DNA from: Neocallimastix lanati (nom. inval.)
Lineage: Eukaryota > Neocallimastigomycota > Neocallimastigomycetes > Neocallimastigales > Neocallimastigaceae
Reading direction: 5' to 3'
DNA length: 62,500 nucleotides
Assembly: GCA_016946835.1 (NCBI GenBank)
Contig: JACVTC010000023.1
Coordinates: 920,001 to 982,500, forward strand
The first letter of the stretch is position 1, and the number at the start of each line of letters is the position of its first letter. The translations under genes and the position numbers were made by a program. The notes beneath the pieces were generated by a model. It was given only the letters and a program-made list of their open reading frames with translations. It ran no database searches and was not told the DNA's origin. This document shows positions 18,433 to 30,376 of this stretch, one piece after another.

Positions 18433-19095
18433 TCACAATAATAAAAAATGTTCTTCAGTTAATCTTATATTTTTAATTAACATATCACTTGGAATTGTAA
18501 TATAATTATTTTCATTATTTTGTTTTTTTTAATTTTTCAAATAATTCTATATTTATATTAATAATTTCATAATTTTTTTTTAAATAAGGGGAGATTAACT
18601 TATAAAAATATTTAAAAACATCTACAAAAATAAAACGATTGTAAATAAAAATTGTATCATCATATTCCAAACTCTCGTAATATTTAAAATCTTTATGAAT
18701 ACATGATATATATCTTCAATTACATCACCAATATTATTCTTAAATATAAAATTAGTATCATAATCACTTTTTATTAAAAGGTGATATTTTTATTACAATA
18801 TCTAATAATGATATTAGATATTGTAATAAAATAGGTACCCTAAAGAAAATTAATATAGAAAAGTCTAAATATGTTGTACTTCTAATAATAAATTTTAGAA
18901 CTTCTACTGAAAACACTATTTTGATAGTATATAATAACATATTAAAGCCGTTCCTATTTATTTAATAATCAATATTAAATTCAAATAACGATATTATTAT
19001 TTTCATTTCAATATCGTTCAATTTCATATTTATTATTACTAAGTATTACTATCAATTACTTCACATAATTTTGTTCTTTCTGATTTTTTCACCAT
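18433..19095 (-). pseudogene. decayed protein gene of unrecognised family
   Basis: From an ATG at 19095 the minus strand reads MVKKSERTKLCEVIDSNT and then stops. Protein-like pieces continue downstream in alternating frames: NGFNMLLYTIKIVFSVEVL, then SDYDTNFIFKNNIGDVIEDI, then HKDFKYYESLEYDDTIFIYN followed by RFIFVDVFKYFYKLISPYLK, then NNYITIPSDMLIKNIRLTEE, ending at a TGA at 18435-18433. At least four frameshifts or stops separate them. Long runs without stops in such A/T-rich DNA argue for recent coding origin. The wording (IFIYNRFIFVDVFKYF, ITIPSDMLIKNIRLT) looks like a dictyostelid multigene family, but I cannot name it. Confidence 0.6.
18788..18831. repeat. perfect 20-bp inverted repeat
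   Basis: Arms 18788-18807 and 18812-18831 are exact reverse complements with a 4-base loop (18808-18811). They contain the non-trivial core TTACAATATCTAATA. It lies inside the pseudogene at 18433-19095, so the second arm could be a local inverted duplication. Confidence 0.9.
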
Positions 19096-19255
19096 TATTA
19101 AAAAATTTATATTTAAAAATACTTGTAAATATATAAATATATAAATATTCAAAAGCTAATAAAATATTAATTATATATATATTATTTATGATTCAATAAA
19201 TACTAAAAACTTTTCAAAATTATATCCAATTACTTATTATATTAATAAGAAATAT

Positions 19256-19315
<60 letters not shown>

Positions 19316-19412
19316 ATTGAGGTTATTTTTTTTAGACGAAAAGAGTTAAAATAAATTTTTCATTTTTATTAGTTTTAATAAAACGGTCCCAATACATATA
19401 ATTTAAATTTCA

Positions 19413-19474
<62 letters not shown>

Positions 19475-20722
19475 TAAATATTCAATATTTCAATGAATTG
19501 TTTTTTTTTTTTTTTTTTTATGAAAATCATTTAAATAATATTTATATACTATACTTTTTCATAAAAAGAAAATAAAAAATAAAAAAAAAAAAAAAAAAAA
19601 TGTCGATTTTAATATTTTTATTAATAATATTTTAAATAAAATTAAAATTATTTATAAGAATTATTTTTACTATAAAAAAAAATAGATATAAAGCTTTTTT
19701 TATTTTAAAATTGTAAAATTTTTTATAACCTTTATATATAAAGATTTATAACAATATTTTCATTGAAACATTTTTATAATAAAATATATAATGTTATATA
19801 AAATTATAATTAATATATAATATGATAATAAATATAATATATTATAACTTTTTTTTATAAAATTAGGAAAAAAAGTTTTAAAAATTTTAAAAAAAAAAAA
19901 TATGAAAAATATATATAAAATGTATTGTATATATGTTTTATATATAAGATATCGATTTTCATTGTAAGAATATTATAAAAAAACATTATTAGAAAAAATA
20001 TCCACTGATTATAAATACATAAATATTAATAAAGATATGATTCATCTATTTGTTTTTCATCAAATCTATAAAATTTTATTCTTATCTTTTAATTTCATTG
20101 GTTGAAATAGTTAGATTTATATTTATATTTTGATGTATAAATAAGAATCAAAAATATTATTATTTTTCGTACAATAAATTTAAAATTTAATTACATTAAA
20201 GAGATATAGAGTTAATTTCATATTTATTAATTTAATATTTATATATTAATTTATGTATTATTCAATAAATGTATTATTAATAAATTAATAAATGAATAAT
20301 TCATCTTAAGTTTTTTTTTTTTTTTTAAAAAAAAATTAATCTATTTTATTCCTGGCCATTAATATCTTTTTTTAATAATATATTGATCAATTAATATATT
20401 ACATTATAATAAATTATATTTTTATTAATTATTACATACTATCAGTTTTATATAAATATAATTTTTTCACTTTTTATTTACTTTTTTTTTAATTTTAAGC
20501 ATACTTAATTTAATTATAATATTTTATATTATTTTAAATATTTATTAATATAACAAAAGGTAAATATAAGATAATAAATGAAGAAAATTGATATGAGAAT
20601 GTATAGTTTGTGTAATAAAATTTTAAAGATAAAATTTAAAACTAATATTTTTACTTAAATATTTATTTTTCTTCGTAAAAATTAAATTTGGTTAAAAAAA
20701 AATAAAAAAAAAAAAGATAAAA

Positions 20723-22305
<1,583 letters not shown>

Positions 22306-22568
22306 GTTAATAAAAATTGAGTAATTTTTTTTTTTTTACCCCAAAAAAGTTTTGTTTTAAAACAAATCAAAACGAAAATAATCCCCTAATATTTATTAAA
22401 AATGTGAATAGAATTATAAATAAATTTTAAAAAAAAAAAAAAAAAAGATTAAAAACAAAATAAAAATAAAAATTTATGTATTTTTTTTATTTATTTGTTT
22501 TTAGAATTATAATAGATAATAATTTATTTTACATAATAAAAAAGCTCAGATTAATAATTATATTTTTT

Positions 22569-22625
<57 letters not shown>

Positions 22626-23818
22626 TAATTATATTCATTAACAAAATAAAATTATAAAAATTATCTTTAAATATAATTAAAAAAAATTATATAGTAAATT
22701 AATGTTTTTTTTTAATAAAGTGAAAAAAATATATATATAAAAATAATAATATGAAAAAAAATAATATATATAATAATTATAAAATAGCAATTTGTTATTT
22801 TGAATAATAAATATTAATAATAATTTTAATATAATTATCATTATTATTATTTTAAAAATAAAAAATAAATTATATAATATTTTTAGTAATAGAAGTAAAA
22901 GAAAAACATTCATATAAAAAGAAAATATACAATATATTTAGAAAATGTTAAGTTAAAAGTTTGAAATTTTAATTAACCTTTTTAAGTATATAATAAAATA
23001 GAAAATATTTAAAAAAAAAAAAAAAAAAAAAAAAATTGACATAAATTACATTATCTATATAAATTAGAAAATAATAAAAAATAAAAAATAAAAATAAGAA
23101 AAAAGAAAGAAATTTAACAATAAATTTTAAAAAAATAATAAAAATAAAATTAAATAAAAAAGAATAAAAAAAATGTAAAAAAAGAATATATTATATTATT
23201 TAATTTAATTATTTATTTTATTTCATATTTCATAGCCATCTTAAAGAAAAGAAAAAAACAGCTAAAAGTTATATACAAAAGAAACAAAACTTAAATTATA
23301 ATTAAGTTTAAAGATTAAAACAAAAAATATTTATAATTTATTTATTGCTACTACTAGTTTATTCAAAATTTTAAACTGTTTTATTCTATCTTTTTAAATT
23401 ATCACTTTTTATTTAAACTAAATATATATATAAAATTTCATTAAAATCCCGTTTTAAATATTAATTTCTTAATTGTAAATATTAAATATAAAGAACTACT
23501 TCCAATTCTCTAAAAACAATGACAATAATTCTATAAACACTACAAAGTCAAATCTTCTTTCTTATTCGATATATAATCATTAATATTAATAATTCCTTCG
23601 TCTATATTTTTTGCATTTTTTTTAACTCTAATTAATTAAAATATCTATATTTATTTGCATTTAATTATAATATATCTATTTATTTGTATTTAAAATATAT
23701 ATATAATAAAATAAAATAACACCGAAATAGCATTAAACGCTTTTTTATTCATTCGTAATTATTGTTTTTCTAGTTTTAGTGAATTTATTTATGTAATTTA
23801 ATTTTACATATAATCTGT
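22306..23818. other. intergenic region between convergent genes
   Basis: Shared 3' flank of LYS1 (+) and the ribosomal protein gene (-). It is A/T-rich with a poly-A run of about 45 bases near 22573-22618 and another near 23010-23035. No gene is seen. Confidence 0.7.
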
Positions 23819-24628
23819 TTACTCGCTTGGGATATCGATTTCACCGTTCTTGATTTGTTCAGTGACATCAACTGGAGATTGACCTTCAACAGTACAACCA
23901 ATAGAGAAACAGGTACCAAGAATTTCACGGACAACACCGGCGAGATCCTTAGCGTAAGACTTTTCACGCATGGTACGAGCGATTTCAATAACTTCATCAA
24001 GAGTAAGGTTACCGTCGTGCTTAATGTTCTTATCCTTCTTACGGTCTCTGACTGGTTCCTTAAGAGCCTTAATAATTAAAGTAGAGGCACTTGGAACAAT
24101 TTCAACCTTAGCTTGTCTGTTTTGAATAACAAGTCTAACGGTAAGACGAAGACCCTTGTAGGCTTGGGTAGCCTTGGCAATATCATCACCAACCTTCTTT
24201 GGGTTCTATTTACCATTTAAATATATATATATAAATTTGTAAATTAATTATTTTTTCTTATAAGTTATTAATTTAACTATCATTCAATCTTATCCCTATT
24301 TTTCTTATTCGTATCAACATTTATTCATTAATTATCTAATTATTATATTTACAAGACCGAGTGGACCAATCTTTGGAGCAAGGGTAGAACCACCAGCAAC
24401 TTCACCACCAGTAGTTCTGAGAACAACTATTTATTGAATATTCATTATATTATATAATTTATATTATATTTTAAAAAATATATAAATATAATAATTAATT
24501 ATTCATTCACACTTTCATCCATTAATAATAATTTCATATTTCGAAACACTTTTTTTTAATAAAACATAATATGCTTTTCACAGAACAATACCGTATTTAA
24601 CTTCACTTGGATCGTTCTTTGGTGGCAT
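23819..24628 (-). CDS. rpl12: 60S ribosomal protein L12 (uL11)
   Basis: Component of the GTPase-associated stalk base of the large ribosomal subunit, where it binds rRNA. Three exons join in phase: 24628-24592, 24426-24353 and 24205-23819, giving 165 aa, the same length as the human protein. Visible family landmarks: [100 protein letters not shown] and the C-terminal [15 protein letters not shown]. Exons use C- and G-ending codons (GTC, AAG, ACC), as expected of a highly expressed gene, and stand out as the most GC-rich stretch nearby. The tiny first exon (12 codons) is common for ribosomal protein genes. Confidence 0.97.
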
Positions 24629-25984
24629 GACTAAAAAACAGACTAATAAAATAAAAAGAGGGATTCTAATTAAAAGTATACATTTTTTTCCTTTTGTTAG
24701 TTTTTGTAAATACTACCAATAGTAAATTGAAATTTTTCAAAATTTACTAAAATTGATTCGTTAAAATATTTTATATTAATATATGATTGGTTACTATTTA
24801 TTATTTAATATATTTATAATATATTTATAATATATATCTCCTTATTTAAATACTACTTATTAAATATATTTATTATACCACATAATTATTCATTTATTTA
24901 TTATTATTATTATTATTATTCTTAAAAGTTAATATCAATTATTATTCAACGATATTATTTCTTAAATATTGAATATTGAATAAGATAGTAATTTCAATTT
25001 TTCATTAAATATTAAAGATTTTATATATATTATATATTATATATATATAAATAATGAGACTTTAAAATTATGTGGCATTCTTAACTTTTACATTTTATAA
25101 TGTGGCGTATTGATATATATATAAATAATTAATGAAAACGTTAAATATACATAAAAGCTTACAAAAAATTATTTTTCTAATGCTTATTTGAATATTTATT
25201 TATAAAGAATTTTTTATTTAAAGAATATTTTATTTTTATATTTATTTTTAAAACTTTGTAAAACTTTTAATTTAATTTGTATATTAATATAAAGAATACT
25301 TTATTTTAAGAACATTTAAAGAATTTTTTTTATTAATATTTTAATTTTAAAAGCGTTTAAACAATATTTTTTTTATTATCTTTTATTTTTTAAATTTATT
25401 TATTTATTTATTTATTTATTTTATTTTAAATATTTTTTTTTTCTCAATTATATAAGAAGGAAATTTTAAAAACATTTTATTCTTAAAAAATATTATTATA
25501 TTTTTTTTTTTTAAACTACATAAAAACTTTTAATTTTTAGATATTTTAAATATTGATGAAGTGGTTAAATAAATAAATATAGAAAAAAGTATAAAATTTA
25601 TTTCTATATTATTTCTATATTAATACAAAAATTAAAAGTATAAAGAATAATTTATTTTTGAAGAATTTTTTTGCTATTTAATATTAAGTATAAAAGTTAT
25701 TCAAAATAGAATAGTTATAAACTTAATAAAATAATTATTTATTAATATTTAATTATAAAGGTTAAAAAAAAAATATCATAAAAATATAAAAAATAAATAT
25801 ATTTTTTAAATCTTAAAAATAAATTATAACAAATGAATGCGTTGTATTTCGCAATGTGGCAATTATTGCAATTTAACGCCATAAATTTTTTAATATTTTT
25901 TAATACAATTATATATAAATAAATAGATTATAATCATATTTAAAAATAAATATTTTTTTTTATAGACTGAAGATTTTTGTCTCC

Positions 25985-26045
25985 CCCATATGTTAATATG
26001 GGTGTATGTTTATAGCTGCCATACCGGTACTGCGTCGACGCTCGC
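25985..26045. other. GC-rich block with hairpin and palindrome
   Basis: In DNA that is otherwise more than 85 % A/T, this block holds a hairpin (CCCATAT at 25985-25991, loop GTTA, ATATGGG at 25996-26002) and then a GC-rich stretch ending with the 10-bp palindrome GCGTCGACGC (26032-26041). Related GC-rich sequence occurs at 27036-27067 and 40843-40874. On the minus strand it can be read as MESSERRRSTGMAAINIHPY then stop. Whether it is a small coding exon, a non-coding RNA or a piece of a repeat cannot be decided from sequence alone. Confidence 0.45.
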
Positions 26046-26336
26046 TACTTTCCATAAGCAAAGATTTAAAAAAAAATATATATATAAAATAAATGAATAT
26101 AAATGTATTATTAATGCTATTTTATTTACTTTACAATAAAAAATATTAATTAATATTAATTTATTTATACTGAATAATTAAATTTAAATAATAAAAATTA
26201 AATAAATAATTATATAAATATTTTATTTTTTATATAATATTATTTTTAAAAATGCTTTATAATTAAAAGAAAAAAAAAAACTGTGGCATCTATATCAATT
26301 GAAAAACAAAATTAACAATAAAATTAAAAAGGTTCA

Positions 26337-26686
26337 ATTCCTTTGGGTATAAAACCTAAAAGTATATTTAATTAAATTTTTACAAGAAATGAGATTTATA
26401 TGTCTTGAATATAATACAATTAAATCCCAAATTACAAGGAATATAAACAACTACCTCCTGATTTAACAAAGTTTGATAAAATTCTTGATAAATCAAAATA
26501 TTATAAAACAGTAAAAAATGAGAATTTTATGATATTCGAAAATCCTAATTTAATCTCCATTCCAAAAAAAATTATTTATGAAGAAAAATAAAAAATGCTA
26601 ATAAATATAACAATTACACTATAATTACTCAAAAAAAATTTTCATTGTATCATCAGAAAAAAATATTTCCTGATTTCCTAATTTTT
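26337..26686 (+). pseudogene. decayed coding piece, family unknown
   Basis: One plus frame from 26337 reads IPLGIKPKSIFN, stop, IFTRNEIYMS, several stops, then from 26424 IPNYKEYKQLPPDLTKFDKI and onward without a stop to NFMIFENPNLISIPKKIIYE and a TAA at 26589. A one-base shift then continues as KYNNYTIITQKKFSLYHQKK and IFPDFLI. Codon use is protein-like. The ending CCTGATTTCCTAAT is repeated at 27131-27144, and IKPKS-IF recurs as IKPRSNIF near 26900. I do not recognise the family. Confidence 0.45.
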
Positions 26687-26841
26687 TTTTTTTTTTTTTT
26701 ATAGACAGGGAAGAGAATACACTTCCAAAACTTTATTAAATTTTATTTTAAAAAATACATGTAGGTGAAAAGTACATTTGAAATTAAAAATAAAAAATTA
26801 AAAAATAAAAAAATAAAAAAATAAAAAAGTTCGAAAATACT

Positions 26842-27147
26842 ATGTATTTCGGCAAGTTGTATTATGCGGGAATTTTTCCCTTCCTAACAAATAAAAAAGA
26901 AATAAAACCTAGAAGTAACATCTTTAAAATAGATAGTGTGGTGTCCATTAAACTCTCCCCGGATTCATCATTTATTGAACTACTAGGGCAAGATTCATCC
27001 TTCGTAGAAATAGATGCTGATCCTGTATTATCATTATGCCTTATCAGTACGACGTCGACGCTCTTGGATAAGTTTGGTATTTTGCAATACCTATCAAATA
27101 ATAGCTCAAACGAACTACTTATGATAGGTCCTGATTTCCTAATATAA
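26842..27147 (+). pseudogene. ORF of doubtful status related to neighbouring relic
   Basis: An ATG-initiated frame of 101 codons on the plus strand, ending MIGPDFLI. It shares EIKPRSNIF and PDFLI with the relic at 26337-26686, which favours the plus strand. However, the minus strand is also open from about 27211 to 26866 and there carries SKSVDVVLIRH, which resembles TKSVNVEMIRH in the small ORF at 40711-40908. It uses codons rare in the host (CCG, GCG, TCG, GGG). No introns or family could be assigned. It may be an old gene fragment or part of a repeat. Confidence 0.3.
27036..27067. repeat. GC-rich block, copy B
   Basis: This 32-bp block matches 40843-40874 at 29 of 32 positions, and more loosely 26016-26045. 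All three include GTCGACGCTC or GTTGACGCTC. Confidence 0.75.
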
Positions 27148-27277
27148 ATATTAAATACTCTATTTGGTACTATAAAAGAGCATTTATGGTTTAAGTTAAA
27201 TATTTAATTTAAATAATATAAATACTGATTTGCAATAATTGATAGAGTAACCATTCAAAAAAAATAAAAAATAAAAA

Positions 27278-27334
<57 letters not shown>

Positions 27335-27823
27335 CAGAATTCTGTTATATAAAATTGTAACTATTTTTAATTAAAAATTCTTAATAAAAAAAATATATTT
27401 TTAAAGAATATTTTTTTAATATATTTTATTTAAATATTTATAAAACTTCTAATTCTAATTTTTATATTTATATTGATAAAAAAGAATTTTTTTTTTTTTT
27501 AAGAATAGTAAAAGATTATTTTTTTTATATTTTTAAGATTTTTTTTTTTTTTTTTTTTTTTAATTTTTAAGAATGTATATATATTTTTTTATTTTAAATA
27601 CTTTTGAGAGATTTCAATTTTATTTTTTTAAATATATGTATTATAATGAAAAATTCAAATATATATACATTTTTAAATTAAACATTTTTTAAATATTTTT
27701 TTTTGAAGAAATTTTATTTATAAAAGATATTTTATTTTTAAAGATATTTTAGTAAATAATATTTTAAAGAATATATTTTGTTATTTTTATTTTTTTTACA
27801 ATATATATAAAATAAAAAAAAAA

Positions 27824-28675
27824 CTTTAACCCTAATTTGACATTATATATTAATTTATTTATTAAAATATTGACAAGCCACATTTTCTAAAATGTAACAC
27901 TCAATAAATTTTATTATAATTTTTTTTTTCCCTAAACTCTGATTTAAATATTCTATTTATGTATATAATTTAAAAAAAAAATTAACCCTTTATATTTATT
28001 CTAGTTCTATTTATTTATTTATCTTAAATACATTTTATAGATTTCAAAAATATTTTATATTCAAATGATATTTTATTTTTAAATGATATTTTATTTTTAA
28101 ATGATATTTTATTTTTAAAGATTATATTACTTATATATTTATTTTTAAAGATATAAAACTTCTATTGTTAATTTTATATTAATATAAGATTAATTTTTTT
28201 TTTAAAAAATATATTATTATTATTATTTTTTTTTAAAAATAAATATAAAAGAATAATACAAATGGGGATCGTGAATTTCGCAATTGTACATTTCATATAA
28301 TGTGGCGTATAAATAATTTTAAATAAAGCCATACATTTATAAGATATTCTATACAATCATAAATAAATATATAAATAACTATTATTTTAAAAGTAGTAAT
28401 AATATATTTTTTTAATTAAATATTATTAAATAACTATTTCAAAAGAAATAATAATATATTTTATTAAAAAAGAATTAGAAAAAATTATTTTTATAATTAA
28501 ATATTAATAAATTATATATATAAAAAAAGAATACTTATTTATTTAATTATTAATTATTTTTTATTTGATTATTATTTATTTGATTATTATTTATTTGATT
28601 ATTAAAAAAGCCATATACAAAAATACGCCACAATACGAAATGCACTAATAATCTTTAACCCTAATTTGACATTAT
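27824..28675. repeat. duplicated 23-mer
   Basis: An identical 23-base sequence (core TTTAACCCTAATTTGACATT) lies at 27824-27846 and 28653-28675. The second copy directly abuts a GTGGC-family module, and GACAAGCCACATTT follows the first copy at 27871, so both repeats seem to belong to the same kind of element. Confidence 0.8.
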
Positions 28676-28874
28676 TTATTAAAATTGCTTATTTTTTGTT
28701 AAATTAATAATAAAATAATAATAAAATAATAATTTAATAATATTTTAATTTAAAAATATATATTAATATTTTTTATTAAGTGACAGGAGTGGGGAATTTC
28801 GCCAATTTTTTTGAAAGCATGTGGCGTATTATAAAAATTTATAAAAATGTTTCATTTAGCCAAATTGAAAATTA

Positions 28875-28934
<60 letters not shown>

Positions 28935-28947
28935 AATTAAATATTAT

Positions 28948-29197
28948 TGTTAGAATATGTGAATTTATATTTTAATTACTAATAATTAATAATACATTAC
29001 TGATGTAATAGTTCTTAGAATATTCATGTATTAAGCTATTACTATTAGTGTTAAGCCACATTTGTGATATATAAATACATGTAATTTGCATCAATTTTAC
29101 ATAACAATTAGAAACAATTAGAAAATATAGAAACATGTAATCTTCATAATTAATAAATAAAGTTAACTTAATAAGATATAAATCTTATTTTCTAATA
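28948..29197 (+). repeat. 5' LTR
   Basis: Left 250-bp long terminal repeat, TGTTAGAA...TTCTAATA. Differs from the right copy in ACATG versus ATATG (near 29134) and CTTAT versus CTTGT (near 29188). It contains AAGCCACATTT, similar to the GCCAC boxes of the surrounding district. Confidence 0.93.
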
Positions 29198-29265
29198 GAT
29201 TAAGAGTCTCAGTGCTCTCAATAAACTATTAGTTGCTCTTATTTTCTAATAGATTAAGAGTCTCA
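29183..29265 (+). repeat. 54-bp duplication across the LTR/interior boundary
   Basis: A 29-base sequence (TCTTATTTTCTAATAG, then ATTAAGAGTCTCA) occurs at 29183-29211, where it spans the end of the LTR, and again at 29237-29265. The duplicated unit therefore covers the last 15 bases of the LTR plus the start of the interior, where a primer-binding site would be. Confidence 0.85.
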
Positions 29266-29320
29266 TCTGACTCTTAAAAGGATCCTTATAACAATAAATC
29301 TATTGCCGGACCTAAAAATT

Positions 29321-29434
29321 ATGTCAAGAAGAATTAAGGAACAAAGGATTCTTTTAACAAGAATTCAATACCAAACAAGATATTATGTATCAAATGGCTT
29401 TAACAATACCATTATATATCCTGACAAATATTAA
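29321..29434 (+). CDS. 37-codon basic ORF inside the LTR element
   Basis: ATG at 29321 to TAA at 29432-29434. The product starts MSRRIKEQRILLTRIQYQTR, strongly basic, and is the only ATG-initiated frame of note in the interior. It ends just before the 42-bp repeats. It could be the remaining 5' end of a gag gene used as part of the packaging region, or chance. No family was recognised. Confidence 0.3.
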   Translation: MSRRIKEQRILLTRIQYQTRYYVSNGFNNTIIYPDKY

Positions 29435-29435
29435 C

Positions 29436-29596
29436 ATTAATCCATTCATAATGTCTATCTACGAATGATGAATAAGCATTAATCCATTCATAATGTTTAT
29501 CTATGAATAATGAATAAGCATTAATCCATTCATAATGTTTATCTATGAATGATGAAAATTATATTCCATTCATGACGTTTAACCATAAATGAAAAT
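29436..29596 (+). repeat. 42-bp tandem repeat, 3 full copies plus a degenerate one
   Basis: Copies start at 29436, 29478 and 29520, each about 42 bp, with a diverged fourth at 29562-29596. Each full unit contains ATTCATA...TATGAAT or close variants, able to form a small hairpin. Located in the interior of the LTR element. Confidence 0.88.
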
Positions 29597-30114
29597 TTAA
29601 ACATTTAGTTAAATAGCAACATTAACATAAATGTAAATGAATCCCTCATATTATTACTACTATTAAAGTAAACTATTGCCGACCGATTGGTTCACATTTC
29701 CAAATCGACTGAGCTGACATCATAGAGTCAAATGTGATCATTTTTACTTATTAACTGATGATGAATATATTTTAACTTTACTTTCATAAAATATGATGAT
29801 GCATATTAAATTAAATTATTTCGTTCAAATTGCAATTTTCTTATCCCAATCCAAACATTTATTTCAAAATACTTAGTTTTAGGGGAAATTATTAGATTAA
29901 AATATATGTAAGAAACTATTTTAGAAATATTTAAATTTAATTAAGGAATTAATATAATGTAAAATTATTTTATTTATGAAAAAGTAAAATTAGATTAGAA
30001 AAGAAATAATTTGTAGTTTAATAATATCAAGTGTATAATATTACAGAATAGGATAATTTTAAATGCACATATTCACCAGTAAACCAATTTATTCATTAAT
30101 GAATAATTAGGTTT

Positions 30115-30126
30115 AAGGGGGAATAA
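30115..30126 (+). promoter_or_regulatory. polypurine tract of the LTR element
   Basis: AAGGGGGAATAA immediately upstream of the 3' LTR. Position and composition match a plus-strand DNA primer site. Confidence 0.75.
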
Positions 30127-30376
30127 TGTTAGAATATGTGAATTTATATTTTAATTACTAATAATTAATAATACATTACTGATGTAATAGTTCTTAGAAT
30201 ATTCATGTATTAAGCTATTACTATTAGTGTTAAGCCACATTTGTGATATATAAATACATGTAATTTGCATCAATTTTACATAACAATTAGAAACAATTAG
30301 AAAATATAGAAATATGTAATCTTCATAATTAATAAATAAAGTTAACTTAATAAGATATAAATCTTGTTTTCTAATA
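30127..30376 (+). repeat. 3' LTR
   Basis: Right 250-bp long terminal repeat, followed directly by the target duplication ATTAT. The open frame on its minus strand is an accident of the repeat. Confidence 0.93.

Larger units (their letters stand above)
17082..20722. other. intergenic region containing a pseudogene and a hairpin
   Basis: This lies between the divergent metallopeptidase (-) and saccharopine dehydrogenase (+). The flanks are A/T-rich with long poly-A runs (for example 19264-19314 and 19418-19450). The centre, 18433-19095, is a decayed coding sequence with an inverted repeat inside. The last few hundred bases probably hold the saccharopine dehydrogenase promoter. No other gene is seen. 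Confidence 0.6.
25069..28862. repeat. dispersed GTGGC-box repeat family
   Basis: Short related modules recur in both orientations. Plus-strand forms: ATGTGGCATTC at 25069, AATGTGGCGTATTG at 25099, TTTCGCAATGTGGCAAT at 25849 with AACGCCATAA at 25877, GAATTTCGCAATTG...AATGTGGCGTATAAA at 28272-28312 with AAAGCCATAC at 28325, and GAATTTCGCCAAT...CATGTGGCGTATTA at 28795-28830. Reverse form: AAAGCCATAT...ATACGCCACAATACGAAATG at 28607-28642. The order (TTTCGCAAT, then TGTGGCGTAT, then GCCAT) is kept in several copies, so they look like remnants of one element, perhaps a small inverted-repeat transposon. Confidence 0.55.
24629..28942. other. gene-poor region rich in degenerate dispersed repeats
   Basis: Upstream of rpl12 (its promoter should lie in 24629-25000). 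The rest is A/T-rich DNA with repeated short boxes (GTGGC/GCCAC family, a duplicated 23-mer), a GC-rich block with a hairpin at 25985-26045, a decayed coding piece at 26337-26686, an ORF of doubtful strand at 26842-27147, an (AAT)n run at 27281-27333 and an (AAAT)n run at 28876-28934 just before the LTR element. Confidence 0.6.
28948..30376 (+). mobile_element. complete non-autonomous LTR retrotransposon (1429 bp)
   Basis: Two 250-bp direct repeats (28948-29197 and 30127-30376) differ at only two positions seen by eye. They begin TGTTAGAA and end TTCTAATA, nearly inverted. The element is flanked by the 5-bp duplication ATTAT (28943-28947 and 30377-30381). A purine-rich tract AAGGGGGAATAA (30115-30126) directly precedes the right LTR, as expected of a plus-strand primer site. 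The 929-bp interior has no gag or pol reading frame; it holds one 37-codon ORF and a 42-bp tandem repeat. It must be copied by enzymes made elsewhere. No clear tRNA-complementary primer site starting with TGG follows the left LTR. Near-identical LTRs imply a recent insertion. Confidence 0.92.

Noticed and set aside
23855-24079. 74-codon plus-strand frame
   Set aside because: Antisense shadow of the rpl12 last exon.
26331-26347. tRNA T-arm look-alike (AAAGG TTCAATT CCTTT)
   Set aside because: No acceptor stem partner, D-arm or anticodon arm can be placed upstream.
28876-28934. (AAAT)n run before the LTR element as a CRISPR-like or satellite array
   Set aside because: Plain tetranucleotide simple sequence without spacers.
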